Shown: positions 1 to 8,240, numbered from the stretch's first letter. The stretch: 34,145 nt of DNA from Clostridiales bacterium (GCA_021202655.1 JAJQCO010000202.1:1-34145), one strand, 5' to 3'. Notes: generated by a model from the letters alone, not told the origin. A program made the numbers and translations.

Positions 1-33
1 CGTGTTCACTGAGTAACCACTGGGTTAAGGGGG

Positions 34-708
34 TTAATACCACGACGTCAGAAAAAACGGTACAAACATGAGCAATACATAGGAAGCCAACCGAAACCAT
101 TTGATCACATGCGGTATTTCCTTTCGCATTTTCGCAGAAAGCGCTCCTGTCACCATAGCCAGTAACAAAGCCGGGCTGATCATAGTGGAAAGACCGAATG
201 CGATGCCAGTCACACCCGCCAGAGGAACCGGAAGTGTAAAGCAGTAACCGATCATCAGCAGAAGCGGGGCGCAGGGCGTCATGCCGTAAGTGAAGCCTGC
301 CGCCAGCATCGGCGCTGTACCTGATTTTTCTACTGGTTTTTCACACGCCTGACAGCCGCCGCATGCTTTCTGTTTTTTCAGTTCTGAAAACCACTGAACG
401 ATCAGAATCACGCCGATACCGCTCATGGCTATCTGCGAAAACAGGCGTAAATGAAAAGACCCAATATAACCGTTGTCACTGATAAAACTGTTGCTGACGA
501 TTGCGGAAATTGTGCAAAGCAGCGAAACACTGACCACCTTTCCCATGAAAAAGCTTACAAATGACAAAACTCCCTTCTTCACGCCGCTCGAATGGGAGAT
601 TACATAGGTAGAAAGAAAGGTGCTGACGATCGGACTGCAGCAGGTTCCGCACCCAAGTCCAACCGTAACGGCCATCGCAAGTGCGGGAAGGATCAATGAA
701 AGATTCAT
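34..708 (-). CDS. DsbD/UreH-like polytopic membrane protein with Cys motifs
   Basis: A 224-residue protein with about six hydrophobic segments. Two features recall the CcdA/DsbD/UreH-like transmembrane family: GCGTCCSP near residues 19-26 in the first segment, and GMTPCAPLL near the middle. A soluble loop carries CGGCQAC, which could bind metal or take part in thiol exchange. The family moves electrons or small ions across the membrane; the exact role here is inference. The start ATG overlaps the stop of the activase gene by 4 bases (ATGA), with GAGGTGG just upstream, so translation is probably coupled. It is the last visible gene of the dehydratase-like operon. It may pass reducing power or thiols across the membrane for that system, but it could also be a metal or sulfur exporter. 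Confidence 0.8.
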   Translation of the reverse strand: MNLSLILPALAMAVTVGLGCGTCCSPIVSTFLSTYVISHSSGVKKGVLSFVSFFMGKVVSVSLLCTISAIVSNSFISDNGYIGSFHLRLFSQIAMSGIGVILIVQWFSELKKQKACGGCQACEKPVEKSGTAPMLAAGFTYGMTPCAPLLLMIGYCFTLPVPLAGVTGIAFGLSTMISPALLLAMVTGALSAKMRKEIPHVIKWFRLASYVLLMFVPFFLTSWY

Positions 709-1496
709 CTTCCACCTCGCTCACTGGCGATTAAGGCTGCGCCAACAGCACCGTTAAACTGCGGATAATCCGCGACATAGACTTCCTTCATCAGCTCTTC
801 TTCAAAAGCCCGGTGGATACCCGTATTTAATGCTCCACCGCCCGTCATCAGGATATCGCCGCCTTTTTCCGATTTTTTCATCATCTTAATGATTCGCTTT
901 GCCATCGACAGATGCATCCCCGCCAGAATGTCACGCCGGTCAACCTTTCTTGCCACCAGCGAGATCACCTCGGACTGTGCAAATACCACACAGGTGCTGT
1001 TGATGTCGCACGGGGCAGTGCTTTCCAGAGAAAGCGGCCCGATCTGATCGATTGTCGTCTCCAGGATCTGTGCGATCACTTCCATAAATTTCCCTGTCCC
1101 TGCGGCGCACTTATCATTCATGGTAAAATTCTTTACATTGTAATTCGCGTCAAGATAAATAATCTTACTGTCCTGTCCGCCGATATCAATCACCATGCCG
1201 GGGCGGTATCCTGTCGGCGCTGTCACACGCACCCCGTAGGCGTGAGCAGTAATTTCCGAAATATCATCATCGGCAACTTCAAGGATTTTGCGGCTATAGC
1301 CTGTAGCCATGATATAACCGATATTGCTCCGGCTGATCCCGTATTTTTCACACAGGTCCGTTACTATTTTCTTCGCGGTCCCATTATTGTCAATCCCCGT
1401 AGGGTACACCACAGTGTCTACAACCTTTTCATTTTTCATGAGCGCAGCTTTCAGGTAGGTGGAACCGCCGTCCAGTCCAAGGTAATATTTTTCCAT
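705..1496 (-). CDS. ATP-dependent 2-hydroxyacyl-CoA dehydratase/double-cubane activase (HgdC/BadF family)
   Basis: A 263-residue member of the BadF/BadG/BcrA/HgdC ATPase family (ASKHA fold). These proteins are homodimers with one 4Fe-4S cluster between subunits; they use ATP hydrolysis to push one electron at very low potential into a partner dehydratase. Visible motifs are LGLDGGST near residue 7 (phosphate 1), DIGGQDS near 104, and TGGGALN near the C-terminus. The two expected cluster cysteines are present: NDKCAAGTGKF (C130) and STCVVFAQSE (C169). ATG at 1496 is preferred because AAAGGAGG lies about 10 bases upstream; the GTG at 1505 is too close to that site. It follows the cysteine-rich partner gene by 5 bases and overlaps the next gene by 4. 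It is the likely electron donor to the protein at 1502-2785. Confidence 0.93.
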   Translation of the reverse strand: MEKYYLGLDGGSTYLKAALMKNEKVVDTVVYPTGIDNNGTAKKIVTDLCEKYGISRSNIGYIMATGYSRKILEVADDDISEITAHAYGVRVTAPTGYRPGMVIDIGGQDSKIIYLDANYNVKNFTMNDKCAAGTGKFMEVIAQILETTIDQIGPLSLESTAPCDINSTCVVFAQSEVISLVARKVDRRDILAGMHLSMAKRIIKMMKKSEKGGDILMTGGGALNTGIHRAFEEELMKEVYVADYPQFNGAVGAALIASERGGR

Positions 1497-1501
1497 AGCC
1501 G

Positions 1502-2785
1502 TCACGCCTCCTTTTTGTATTCTTTGAGCTTGATCAACTCGATAAATGCCTCGATGCGGACACGAAGCTGCTCCACATCCTCCTCGTTATAGTCGCTCTC
1601 CACACGGATAATGGGAATATCCATTTCTCCCATCGCTTCTTCTACAAGCTGATATTCGTAATCATAGATCAGACAGCCGCGCAGCACATGGTAAATAACG
1701 CCCTGAATATGGTTGTCTTTGATCAGCTGTTTTATCCGGTAAATGCGCTGCGTGTTGTCCACGAACACCGGACAGGTGCAGGGCTTTGTGTACCTGGAAG
1801 CCAAGGCGCGCATCATCCCGTCAAATCCGGCGTCAATCACCGATACCGGATCAGACAATCCACGCTCCCCCATACAGGTTTCATCCGCTGCAAGTACCCC
1901 GCCCATTTCCTCGATCAGAAGCGGAATCTTGAGATTCGGAAACGCGATGGGCGACCCCGTCACAAGAATGCGGGGCTGATTCTTTCTGCTCACAAAATGC
2001 CTCTGCTCCAGCCGCAGTTTCATTTCCGAATTGAGCCTGTGCATCTGTTTTGCCCACCGGTCGGCAGGCATATAGGCATAGGCGTTCATCACCGCCATGA
2101 CCTGTGTCCCGCTCATCAATGCCGGATCATGTCTGCGATACTTCATAAATTCTGACATCTCACGCTGCGCGTATCCGACCATATTGATCGCTTCCGCCAG
2201 AGACTTTGCCGTGACCTGTTTTCCGGTTTCCTTCTCCAGAATCGGGATCAGACGATACAGTTCTTTCAAAAAAACCGCTGTGTCGGCGTCCTCCTTTTTC
2301 AGAGGCGGAATGGAAAGCGGGACCGTGTTCTTCACGGTGTCAATCACACCGGCCAGCTTCTTCTTACAATCGCAGGTCACCGGCGCGATCAGAAGGGAGC
2401 AGTCATCAAATGCGGGAAGCGCCCTGATTTTCCCGAATCCCATAACCGCTTTTACCAGAGGGCAGGCGTCACGGGGAATGTAATCGTCCCCCATGGAATA
2501 CGCTGTATAGCTGCCGGAACACAGGCGCACGGGTCTGGCTCCTGCGGCGTAAATCAGCTCAGCCGGAACCATGACACATAAAGTCCCGATGCTTTTTCTG
2601 TTTTCCGGATCTTGAATATTCGAAAGCTTCACATAGGTATTTTCCAGCGCCTCAAAGAAGGATTCTGCCGCATCCGGCATGTCCGCGAGTTCCTTTGCGC
2701 GTCGTAAGTAGGACGCAGCCACCCTTGTGGATTTCCTTACAAATAATTCCCGCTGCCGTTCCCTGATTCCGCTCGGCTCTGCCAA
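1502..2785 (-). CDS. 2-hydroxyacyl-CoA dehydratase (HgdB/FldC)-like or double-cubane cluster protein
   Basis: A 427-residue member of the HgdB/BcrC/BadD family, whose subunits hold a catalytic Fe-S cluster that receives an electron from an HgdC-type activase. Candidate ligands are conspicuous: C89 (RLCSGS), C108 (RDACPL), C138 and C140 (TCDCKK), C304 (ETCMGE), C336 and C338 (PCTCP) and C371 (RGCLIYDYE). That is more than the three per subunit of classical dehydratases and is closer to the double-cubane proteins, which use extra cysteines for an 8Fe cluster. The double-cubane assignment is inference. It has no acyl-CoA transferase or CoA-ligase neighbour, which also argues against a standard amino-acid fermentation dehydratase. 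It sits 3 bases after the membrane ferredoxin gene and just before its activase, in one transcription unit. Confidence 0.88.
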   Translation of the reverse strand: MAEPSGIRERQRELFVRKSTRVAASYLRRAKELADMPDAAESFFEALENTYVKLSNIQDPENRKSIGTLCVMVPAELIYAAGARPVRLCSGSYTAYSMGDDYIPRDACPLVKAVMGFGKIRALPAFDDCSLLIAPVTCDCKKKLAGVIDTVKNTVPLSIPPLKKEDADTAVFLKELYRLIPILEKETGKQVTAKSLAEAINMVGYAQREMSEFMKYRRHDPALMSGTQVMAVMNAYAYMPADRWAKQMHRLNSEMKLRLEQRHFVSRKNQPRILVTGSPIAFPNLKIPLLIEEMGGVLAADETCMGERGLSDPVSVIDAGFDGMMRALASRYTKPCTCPVFVDNTQRIYRIKQLIKDNHIQGVIYHVLRGCLIYDYEYQLVEEAMGEMDIPIIRVESDYNEEDVEQLRVRIEAFIELIKLKEYKKEA

Positions 2786-2788
2786 TGC

Positions 2789-4567
2789 TCACTCCTCCTC
2801 TTTCTCTGAGAATCTGGACATAAAAGTTTTTCTGGATGACTGATAAATTGTTTTTCCACAGAAGGTCATGGATAAGGCTTTATCCTCCGGGCATTTATGG
2901 ATACATTCGCCGCACAGCATACAGTCGACGGTCTGCACATTTTCCTTCTCTCTTTCGGTATAAATACTCTTAATCCGCATCGGGCAGGCGTCATAGCAGG
3001 CTCCGCATTCTGTACAGGCCGTACAGTCCTTCTTTAGCTTAAACAGATTAAACCGTTTGAAAAGCCCCATCAGATACCCCATCGGGCAGATAATGCACCA
3101 GAAGCGTTTGATAAAATAGCTGCCGACCAAAATCACGACTGCGAAAAAACCGCCGAGATATAAATTGGTCCAGAAACCGCCCTGCGCGGTTGTAAATACT
3201 TTCAACGGGCAAATGTCGCAGAAATCACCGCCTGTAAAAATAAAACCCAGAAACAGTACGATCCACACCCATTTAATCGGCTGCAAAAATCGGTTGATCC
3301 GATCCGTCACCACAATCAGGCGAATATGCAGCGCCCGGCGCAGCTTATCCATCAAGTCCTGCAAAAGACCTGCCGGGCAGAGGAATCCGCACAGAATACG
3401 TCCTAAGAAAATAAAGCAGAATAACAGCGTCCCCAGGAATGTGAGCGCATAGATCAGATTCAGCACGGGAAAGCCTTCCCCATATCTGCTGAACAGGTAA
3501 GGAAGATGGGACAAATAATAGCACGGCACCTCCGCCACCTGATCGAGATTAAACGGACAGCTGAATACCGGTATGGCGATCTCATTCCACAGCTGTCCCT
3601 GATGAATCAGCTTTCCGGCATAGGTCCACAGGAACATACCGGCAAACAGGCACAGCCATCGTATCACCAGAAATTTTGACGTCGTCTTCTGATGCAGTGT
3701 ATTCGGATAAATGCCGACGCTCTCTCTGGAATAAATTTTGTATTCAGGATTGTTCTTTTCTATTCGGTTTCTGATCAGATGCACCGCCACGATGCCAATG
3801 CCCGCCAATGCGAAGACGAGCAATAACGGCAGCTGCGCTCTCCAGAAATGTACGGAAAAGTACGAATAATCCTCCAGCGCGTACTGCATACGGTACATTG
3901 TTTCCCCGTCCGGCGAATAGGAGGCCGTAAAACCCTCCCGTATATCCCGGATGGAGAGTCCGTCAATCCAGCCATTTTCATCCGTTCGGTATGTGTTCGT
4001 CTCCCCATTATAGGATATTACCGTTATTTCCGCGTCTGTCAGAATTTCGTTTTCATAATAAACCATGATGTACTTGCGCTCGGTAAACACAAGCTCAAAC
4101 GGGATTTCCTCCGACAAGAAGCTTTGCGGCGCAGGGTTAAAAGCATTCGAGCCAAAATCGGCGCGCGCATAGTCATAGACCTGCTCTGTCTCTCCGTCCC
4201 CGTCAATGTCCATCTCTGCCACAGGGAGCGCTGCTATAAAATGTCCGAGAGAGTCCTCCTGAATCGGATTTTCACTGCCATGCGTTACACAGATCTCTCC
4301 TGTCTGCGTCAGCGCATAGACAGTCAGGCTTTCCTCCAAAATTCCCTCGTCAATGCCGTAAAAAACTTCCTTTCCGTCGTCTCCATAAGAAAACCATACG
4401 GAGGTATCCGCGAACAGAGGCTTTTCTTCCTCCGATTTTGCATACTGATAATCCGAAACCTCCATGTGATAATCATAGAGGACAAAATTCGTTGCGAAAA
4501 AGGCTGACACAAGCAGGAACGCGCAGACAGCACAGACCACCGCTGTCCCGATTTTCCGTTTCTTCAT
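2789..4567 (-). CDS. Membrane 4Fe-4S ferredoxin protein (NapH/NosR-like) with large extracytoplasmic domain
   Basis: About 592 residues. An N-terminal signal anchor is followed by a roughly 200-residue extracytoplasmic region with an acidic DIDGDGE stretch. Several membrane helices then carry NapH/NosR-type motifs: CGFLCPAG, FCDICPLK and FWCIICPMG. The C-terminal tail has two ferredoxin motifs, CTACTECGACYDACP and CMLCGECIHKCP. The family passes electrons between membrane donors and soluble partners. The longer reading frame back to 4696 would overlap the previous gene by 133 bases. ATG at 4567 is chosen because it forms an ATGA overlap with that stop and has GGAAGGGAAGGG upstream. In this operon it could supply electrons to the activase, or take them from it; the direction is not visible from sequence. 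Confidence 0.9.
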   Translation of the reverse strand: MKKRKIGTAVVCAVCAFLLVSAFFATNFVLYDYHMEVSDYQYAKSEEEKPLFADTSVWFSYGDDGKEVFYGIDEGILEESLTVYALTQTGEICVTHGSENPIQEDSLGHFIAALPVAEMDIDGDGETEQVYDYARADFGSNAFNPAPQSFLSEEIPFELVFTERKYIMVYYENEILTDAEITVISYNGETNTYRTDENGWIDGLSIRDIREGFTASYSPDGETMYRMQYALEDYSYFSVHFWRAQLPLLLVFALAGIGIVAVHLIRNRIEKNNPEYKIYSRESVGIYPNTLHQKTTSKFLVIRWLCLFAGMFLWTYAGKLIHQGQLWNEIAIPVFSCPFNLDQVAEVPCYYLSHLPYLFSRYGEGFPVLNLIYALTFLGTLLFCFIFLGRILCGFLCPAGLLQDLMDKLRRALHIRLIVVTDRINRFLQPIKWVWIVLFLGFIFTGGDFCDICPLKVFTTAQGGFWTNLYLGGFFAVVILVGSYFIKRFWCIICPMGYLMGLFKRFNLFKLKKDCTACTECGACYDACPMRIKSIYTEREKENVQTVDCMLCGECIHKCPEDKALSMTFCGKTIYQSSRKTFMSRFSEKEEE

Positions 4568-5781
4568 ACTGCCACCCTTCCCTTCCTGTATCTGCGCTGG
4601 TTCAGAATTTCCGAAAATGCCTCCATACGGACGCGAAGCTGTTCGATGTCCTGATAATTGTAATCGGTTTCCAGCCGGAATACCGGAATATCCCACTTTT
4701 CAAACAGCTCCTCAAAACGCTCTAACTCAAAATCATATTCAATCTGCCCTTTCAGCACATGATAAACAACGCCGTCTATCCTTTGTTCTGTCAGCAGCTT
4801 TTCAACTCGCTCATAAAGTGCATCGTTCTTTACATAGGCCGAAGACGCATCACTTTTATAAAAAATATCCGCCTCATTTACTCCTGACAGGTATTCCTCT
4901 CTGAAACCGCCTTGCATGGAAAGCGTCGTGTAATCGATCTGGTCGCATAACGTAAGCCCTGCTTCCTCAATCAAAAACGGAACCTTATAGTTTGGAAAAT
5001 AGATTGGCGAGCCAAGCAGCAGAACGCTGCCCCTCTCATCTTTTTGAATCTTTGGTTCTCTCCGCAGCCTTTCTGTCAGGCTGCGCAGCCGTGAGCACCA
5101 TTCCGAAAGATCCGCCGTGCAGTAATAACTGCCCAGGACAAACATTCTGATAACTCCGCTCAGCTTGTCCTGCGATATATGCCTGAAAGCCTGTATCTGC
5201 CTTTTTGCTGTCAGAATCTGTGCCTGCGATTTTCGCAGAGACCGATTTGTCATCGGCCTTTTCAAATGCAGAGAGATTGCATCTCGACATACTTCGTATT
5301 GCCGTCTCCATTCGAGATATGACTGCTCATCCTTTACGGGCGGGAAATGGCAGGTCTGTACCTTGTATCCCCTGGATTTCAGGATATAAGCCAGTTTCCT
5401 TGTACTGTCGCTGACCAGAGGGATCAGAATCAATGCATTCCACGCGAAACCGGAGAGAATATAGCCGAGTCCGGATCTGCTGACCGGATCCGTGTCTCTC
5501 GGAACCATGTCATCCGCCCACATGGAGCTTGCCCGGCTCCCTCCCAAAATCCAGTAAGGCATCTTCCCCGATATAAGCACCAGCTCCTCCGGAATGTTGG
5601 AGCCGATCACAACCAGAGTCGACTGATTCCTTTCAAAATCAGTGAGATAATGATTTCTGACACATTTCTCGAAATATTGCAGCTCCTCATATACGGGCAT
5701 GATTTCTACAAGCCTTTGCAATCCATCGTCGACTTCTTTTTTATATGTATGAAGGTCCATTCTGTTTTCCGTGTCCGGCAT
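4564..5781 (-). CDS. Cysteine-less HgdB/double-cubane-like paralogue
   Basis: A 405-residue protein clearly related to the dehydratase-like protein at 1502-2785. Shared landmarks include DDMVPRD, LLLGSPIYFPNYKVPFLIEE, DGVVYHVLKG and the C-terminal RLETDYN...DIEQLRVRMEAF. Every candidate cluster ligand of the paralogue is changed here: CSG to LGG, DAC to DTD, TCDC to VSDS, ETC to YTT, PCTC to SDAS, and RGC to KGQ. The few remaining cysteines are elsewhere (for example C40 and C144). It therefore cannot bind the same cluster in the same way. It may be a structural heterodimer partner, a scaffold or a substrate-binding subunit. The start ATG has GGAGG 8-10 bases upstream. It is the first gene of the tight five-gene set. 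Confidence 0.85.
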   Translation of the reverse strand: MPDTENRMDLHTYKKEVDDGLQRLVEIMPVYEELQYFEKCVRNHYLTDFERNQSTLVVIGSNIPEELVLISGKMPYWILGGSRASSMWADDMVPRDTDPVSRSGLGYILSGFAWNALILIPLVSDSTRKLAYILKSRGYKVQTCHFPPVKDEQSYLEWRRQYEVCRDAISLHLKRPMTNRSLRKSQAQILTAKRQIQAFRHISQDKLSGVIRMFVLGSYYCTADLSEWCSRLRSLTERLRREPKIQKDERGSVLLLGSPIYFPNYKVPFLIEEAGLTLCDQIDYTTLSMQGGFREEYLSGVNEADIFYKSDASSAYVKNDALYERVEKLLTEQRIDGVVYHVLKGQIEYDFELERFEELFEKWDIPVFRLETDYNYQDIEQLRVRMEAFSEILNQRRYRKGRVAV

Positions 5782-5806
5782 GGCAATCCACCTCCGTTTG
5801 CCGCGT

Positions 5807-6070
5807 TCAAAAAGAATGCTCGATCAGATATTTTTCAACCTTTTGCAGTTGCTCCGTCAGATCGGTTCCATCCGCCATTAAGACCCTTTCTTCCGGCGCT
5901 TTCGCCAGTGCGTCTCACTTTCCGTTTATAATTCCAGTTTTTGAACGGAATCTTACAGGCACATCCTATACATGGTGGCCGCTTTGCCCCGCACCCTTCG
6001 CAAAGGCGTCGATCATCTGTTTTGTATTGCCCCTGGGACGGGGACTTCCGTTAAGGACCAGAATATTCAT
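5807..6070 (-). pseudogene. Remnant of an NADPH-dependent FMN reductase/flavodoxin-like gene
   Basis: An excellent ribosome binding site (AAAGGAGGTGG) precedes an ATG at 6070. The first 34 codons read as the N-terminus of an iron-sulfur flavoprotein or FMN reductase: MNILVLNGSPRPRGNTKQM, followed by DAFAKGAGQSGHH. A TAG stop follows at 5968-5966. The same frame continues through a second stop to a 34-residue tail (DALAKAPEERV to EKYLIEHSF) ending at 5807. The family is usually about 180-200 residues, so roughly half is missing and two stops interrupt the rest. Its ribosome binding site overlaps the stop of the aldo/keto reductase fusion, so it was once part of that operon. Confidence 0.75.
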
Positions 6071-6087
6071 CCTGACTTCCACCTCCT

Positions 6088-7506
6088 TTAATACCAGTCG
6101 TGTTTTTCGTTCCTGTCCAGAGCGTTGATCTGCTCCATTTCCTCATCCGTCAGTTCAAAGCCAAACAGATCAAGATTTTCTCGAATATGATCCGGGTTAC
6201 TGGAGCCAGGTATCACTACAACGCCTTTCTGCAAATTCCACCGCAGGATTACCTGCGCAGAAGAAACGCCGTGAGCCTCAGCGATAGCGGAAATGGTTTC
6301 ATCCCCAAGCAGCTCTGCGGTATGCCCACGCCCACCAAGCGGATACCAGCCCTGCACCACAATGCCAAGTGACTGGATATAAGGGATCACATCATTTTCC
6401 TGATAATAGGGATGGATTTCGTTCTGCACCAGCGCCGGGGTAATGTTCACCTGGGGCAGAAACTCCTCCAGCTCCTTCACATACCAGTTGGACAGGCCAA
6501 TGGAATGCACCTTGCCTTCTGCGACAGCCTGTTCCAGCGCCAAATACGCTTCTACATCGCCGTCTCCCGGATGGTGCAGGAGAATCATGTCGATATAATC
6601 AAGCCCCATTTTTTCCAGTGCTTCGTCAATAGCATCGGCGGCATAGCTGTACTGGTTGGGATAGAGCTTTGTGATTACGAAAATCTCTTCCCGCGGCACA
6701 TCCGAATCCCGGACAGCCTGTCCGACAGCCGCCTCATTGCCGTACATATAGGCGGTATCAATCAGTCTGCCGCCCGCTTCCAGCAGCGCCGCAATGGAAA
6801 CGGCACATTCCTCATCGGTCAGGCTGTATGTGCCCAGCCCCATAATGGGCATTTCATAGCCGCTGTTCAACTGCACGGTCTTTGTCTCAAAATTAAATTC
6901 TCTCACGATATTACCCTTGTTTTCTTCAGATTCCCGTAATGACAGGCTGTCCACCCACTCATTCACGTCATTTTCGGATGCGCTCCCCGAAAACCGCCGC
7001 CCGTCCTTCCATGTAACGCTGCCAGAACAGAGCGTGTGCAGATTTTCAGCGCTGGAGCCAATGCCGCTGCTGTGGGAGGTACAGAATGGGATGATCGTCA
7101 CGTCAGCCAAATCATAACTTTCCAAAAAGGTGCTGATGATTCGCGGCGCCTGCCCATGCCAGATGGGATAACCGAGGAAAATCACATCATACTGTTCGAT
7201 GTTCTCTACACTGCCGGAGATTGCAGGACGGGCGGATGAATCTGACTGCTCCTGATCGGCACGTCCGCCGGTATAATAGGCCAAATCCTCCTCCGTATAA
7301 GGGTCTTCCGGCACAATTTCGTAACTGTCCGCACCGGTTTCACCTATAATCCACCGGGCAATCTGCTCTGTCGTGCCGGTACAGGAAAAATAGACAACCA
7401 GGATGCTGCTTTCAGAATCGGATGACAGCTCCGCACCTTCGGAACTGCAAGCCGCCAGCATGGAAATCATGCAAACCAAGAGAGTTAATACTATCGATCG
7501 CTTCAT
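6088..7506 (-). CDS. Flavodoxin/aldo-keto reductase fusion lipoprotein
   Basis: A 472-residue fusion. A lipoprotein signal ends in LAAC (C20), so it is probably anchored on the outside of the cell. Residues about 36-175 form a flavodoxin domain with the FMN phosphate loop YFSCTGTTEQIA and the typical LGYPIWHGQAPRI. Residues about 200-472 form an aldo/keto reductase with the catalytic tetrad visible: DTAYMYGNE (Asp, Tyr), ITKLYP (Lys) and LLHHPGD (His). The C-terminal VIPGSSNPDHIREN is the usual NADPH-binding end. A TTG start at 7527 is possible but lies inside the previous gene; ATG at 7506 has AAGGAGGACGG at proper spacing. A secreted protein that would need FMN and NADPH is odd. The substrate is unknown. 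Confidence 0.88.
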   Translation of the reverse strand: MKRSIVLTLLVCMISMLAACSSEGAELSSDSESSILVVYFSCTGTTEQIARWIIGETGADSYEIVPEDPYTEEDLAYYTGGRADQEQSDSSARPAISGSVENIEQYDVIFLGYPIWHGQAPRIISTFLESYDLADVTIIPFCTSHSSGIGSSAENLHTLCSGSVTWKDGRRFSGSASENDVNEWVDSLSLRESEENKGNIVREFNFETKTVQLNSGYEMPIMGLGTYSLTDEECAVSIAALLEAGGRLIDTAYMYGNEAAVGQAVRDSDVPREEIFVITKLYPNQYSYAADAIDEALEKMGLDYIDMILLHHPGDGDVEAYLALEQAVAEGKVHSIGLSNWYVKELEEFLPQVNITPALVQNEIHPYYQENDVIPYIQSLGIVVQGWYPLGGRGHTAELLGDETISAIAEAHGVSSAQVILRWNLQKGVVVIPGSSNPDHIRENLDLFGFELTDEEMEQINALDRNEKHDWY

Positions 7507-7507
7507 G

Positions 7508-8122
7508 TTATCCGTCCTCCTTATCAATTTTTTTGATTATTCGTGCTGGTACGCCGCCTACCACTGTAAAAGGCGGTACATCTTTTGTCACGACTGCCCC
7601 TGCCGCTACAACCGACCACTCTCCGATAGAAACTCCGGGGAGAACCGTCGCATTGGAACCGATCCACACATGAGCGCCGATTTTGACAGGTGCGTAGTGG
7701 TTCTTCCGGTTCTGCCCTGGAGACAAATCATGGTTGATGGTTGCCAATACCACGTTGTGGCCAAGCATCGCACCGTCTCCAATTTCGATACCGCCCTGAT
7801 CCTGGAAGTGACAGCCCGAGTTGATAAAAACGTCTCTCCCAATATGCGTGTTCTTTCCAAAATCCGTGTAGAATGGCGGAAACAGTCGAAAGGAGTTATC
7901 TATTCGCTGCCCTGTTAGGCGGCTCATGATTTCCCTGATTTCATCCGGAGTATGGTATCGGTTGTTTAATTCCATACTGATGCGAAGCGCCTCCTGATAT
8001 AGTGTATCAGCATAGGCATCGCATTCGGCACGATCCTTCGTTTCGTCATAGTAATCTGCAATGATGTCCTCAACCGTCAATTTTTGATAAAAACGTTGGA
8101 ATTCATTATTCGCTTCCGGCAT
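7508..8122 (-). CDS. Maltose/galactoside O-acetyltransferase family enzyme
   Basis: A 204-residue left-handed beta-helix acetyltransferase. The N-terminal Mac domain is at residues about 10-60, followed by hexapeptide repeats. The [13 protein letters not shown] region carries the conserved active-site His, and [16 protein letters not shown] to [10 protein letters not shown] is the typical end of sugar O-acetyltransferases (maa/lacA/nodL group). These enzymes transfer acetyl from acetyl-CoA to a sugar hydroxyl; the true substrate cannot be told. GAGGAGGTGAG lies upstream of the ATG. It is the first gene after the promoter at 8147-8175, and its stop lies next to the start of the flavodoxin/aldo-keto reductase gene, so the two are co-transcribed. 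Confidence 0.92.
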   Translation of the reverse strand: MPEANNEFQRFYQKLTVEDIIADYYDETKDRAECDAYADTLYQEALRISMELNNRYHTPDEIREIMSRLTGQRIDNSFRLFPPFYTDFGKNTHIGRDVFINSGCHFQDQGGIEIGDGAMLGHNVVLATINHDLSPGQNRKNHYAPVKIGAHVWIGSNATVLPGVSIGEWSVVAAGAVVTKDVPPFTVVGGVPARIIKKIDKEDG

Positions 8123-8146
8123 GACAGCTCACCTCCTCATGATTAT

Positions 8147-8175
8147 ATTTTATATTGATGCCGGAGGAATGACAA
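8147..8175 (-). promoter_or_regulatory. Promoter of the acetyltransferase operon
   Basis: Read on the minus strand: TTGTCA (8175-8170), a 17-base spacer, then TAAAAT (8152-8147), followed by the ribosome binding site and start of the acetyltransferase. Probably a sigma-A promoter. The downstream dehydratase-like genes may be read from it, or from an unseen internal promoter near 5790-6090. Confidence 0.5.
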
Positions 8176-8215
8176 ATATTTAGTTTCTATTTCTAAATAT
8201 TCTTAAAAAGAATAT
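8175..8215. promoter_or_regulatory. Two adjacent dyads upstream of the acetyltransferase promoter
   Basis: AATATTTAG (8175-8183) and CTAAATATT (8193-8201) are perfect inverted repeats with a 9-base spacer, touching the -35 box. A second perfect dyad, ATATTCTT/AAGAATAT (8197-8204, 8208-8215), overlaps its right arm. Neither is followed by a U-run in the sense of transcription, so they look more like a regulator binding site than a terminator. Confidence 0.45.
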
Positions 8216-8240
8216 CTAATTGTATTATAATGTAACCATC

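Noticed and set aside
3848-4507. Long plus-strand open frame of 219 codons over the membrane ferredoxin gene
   Set aside because: It is opposite a gene with clear helices and Fe-S motifs, lacks a ribosome binding site and has no recognisable domain.
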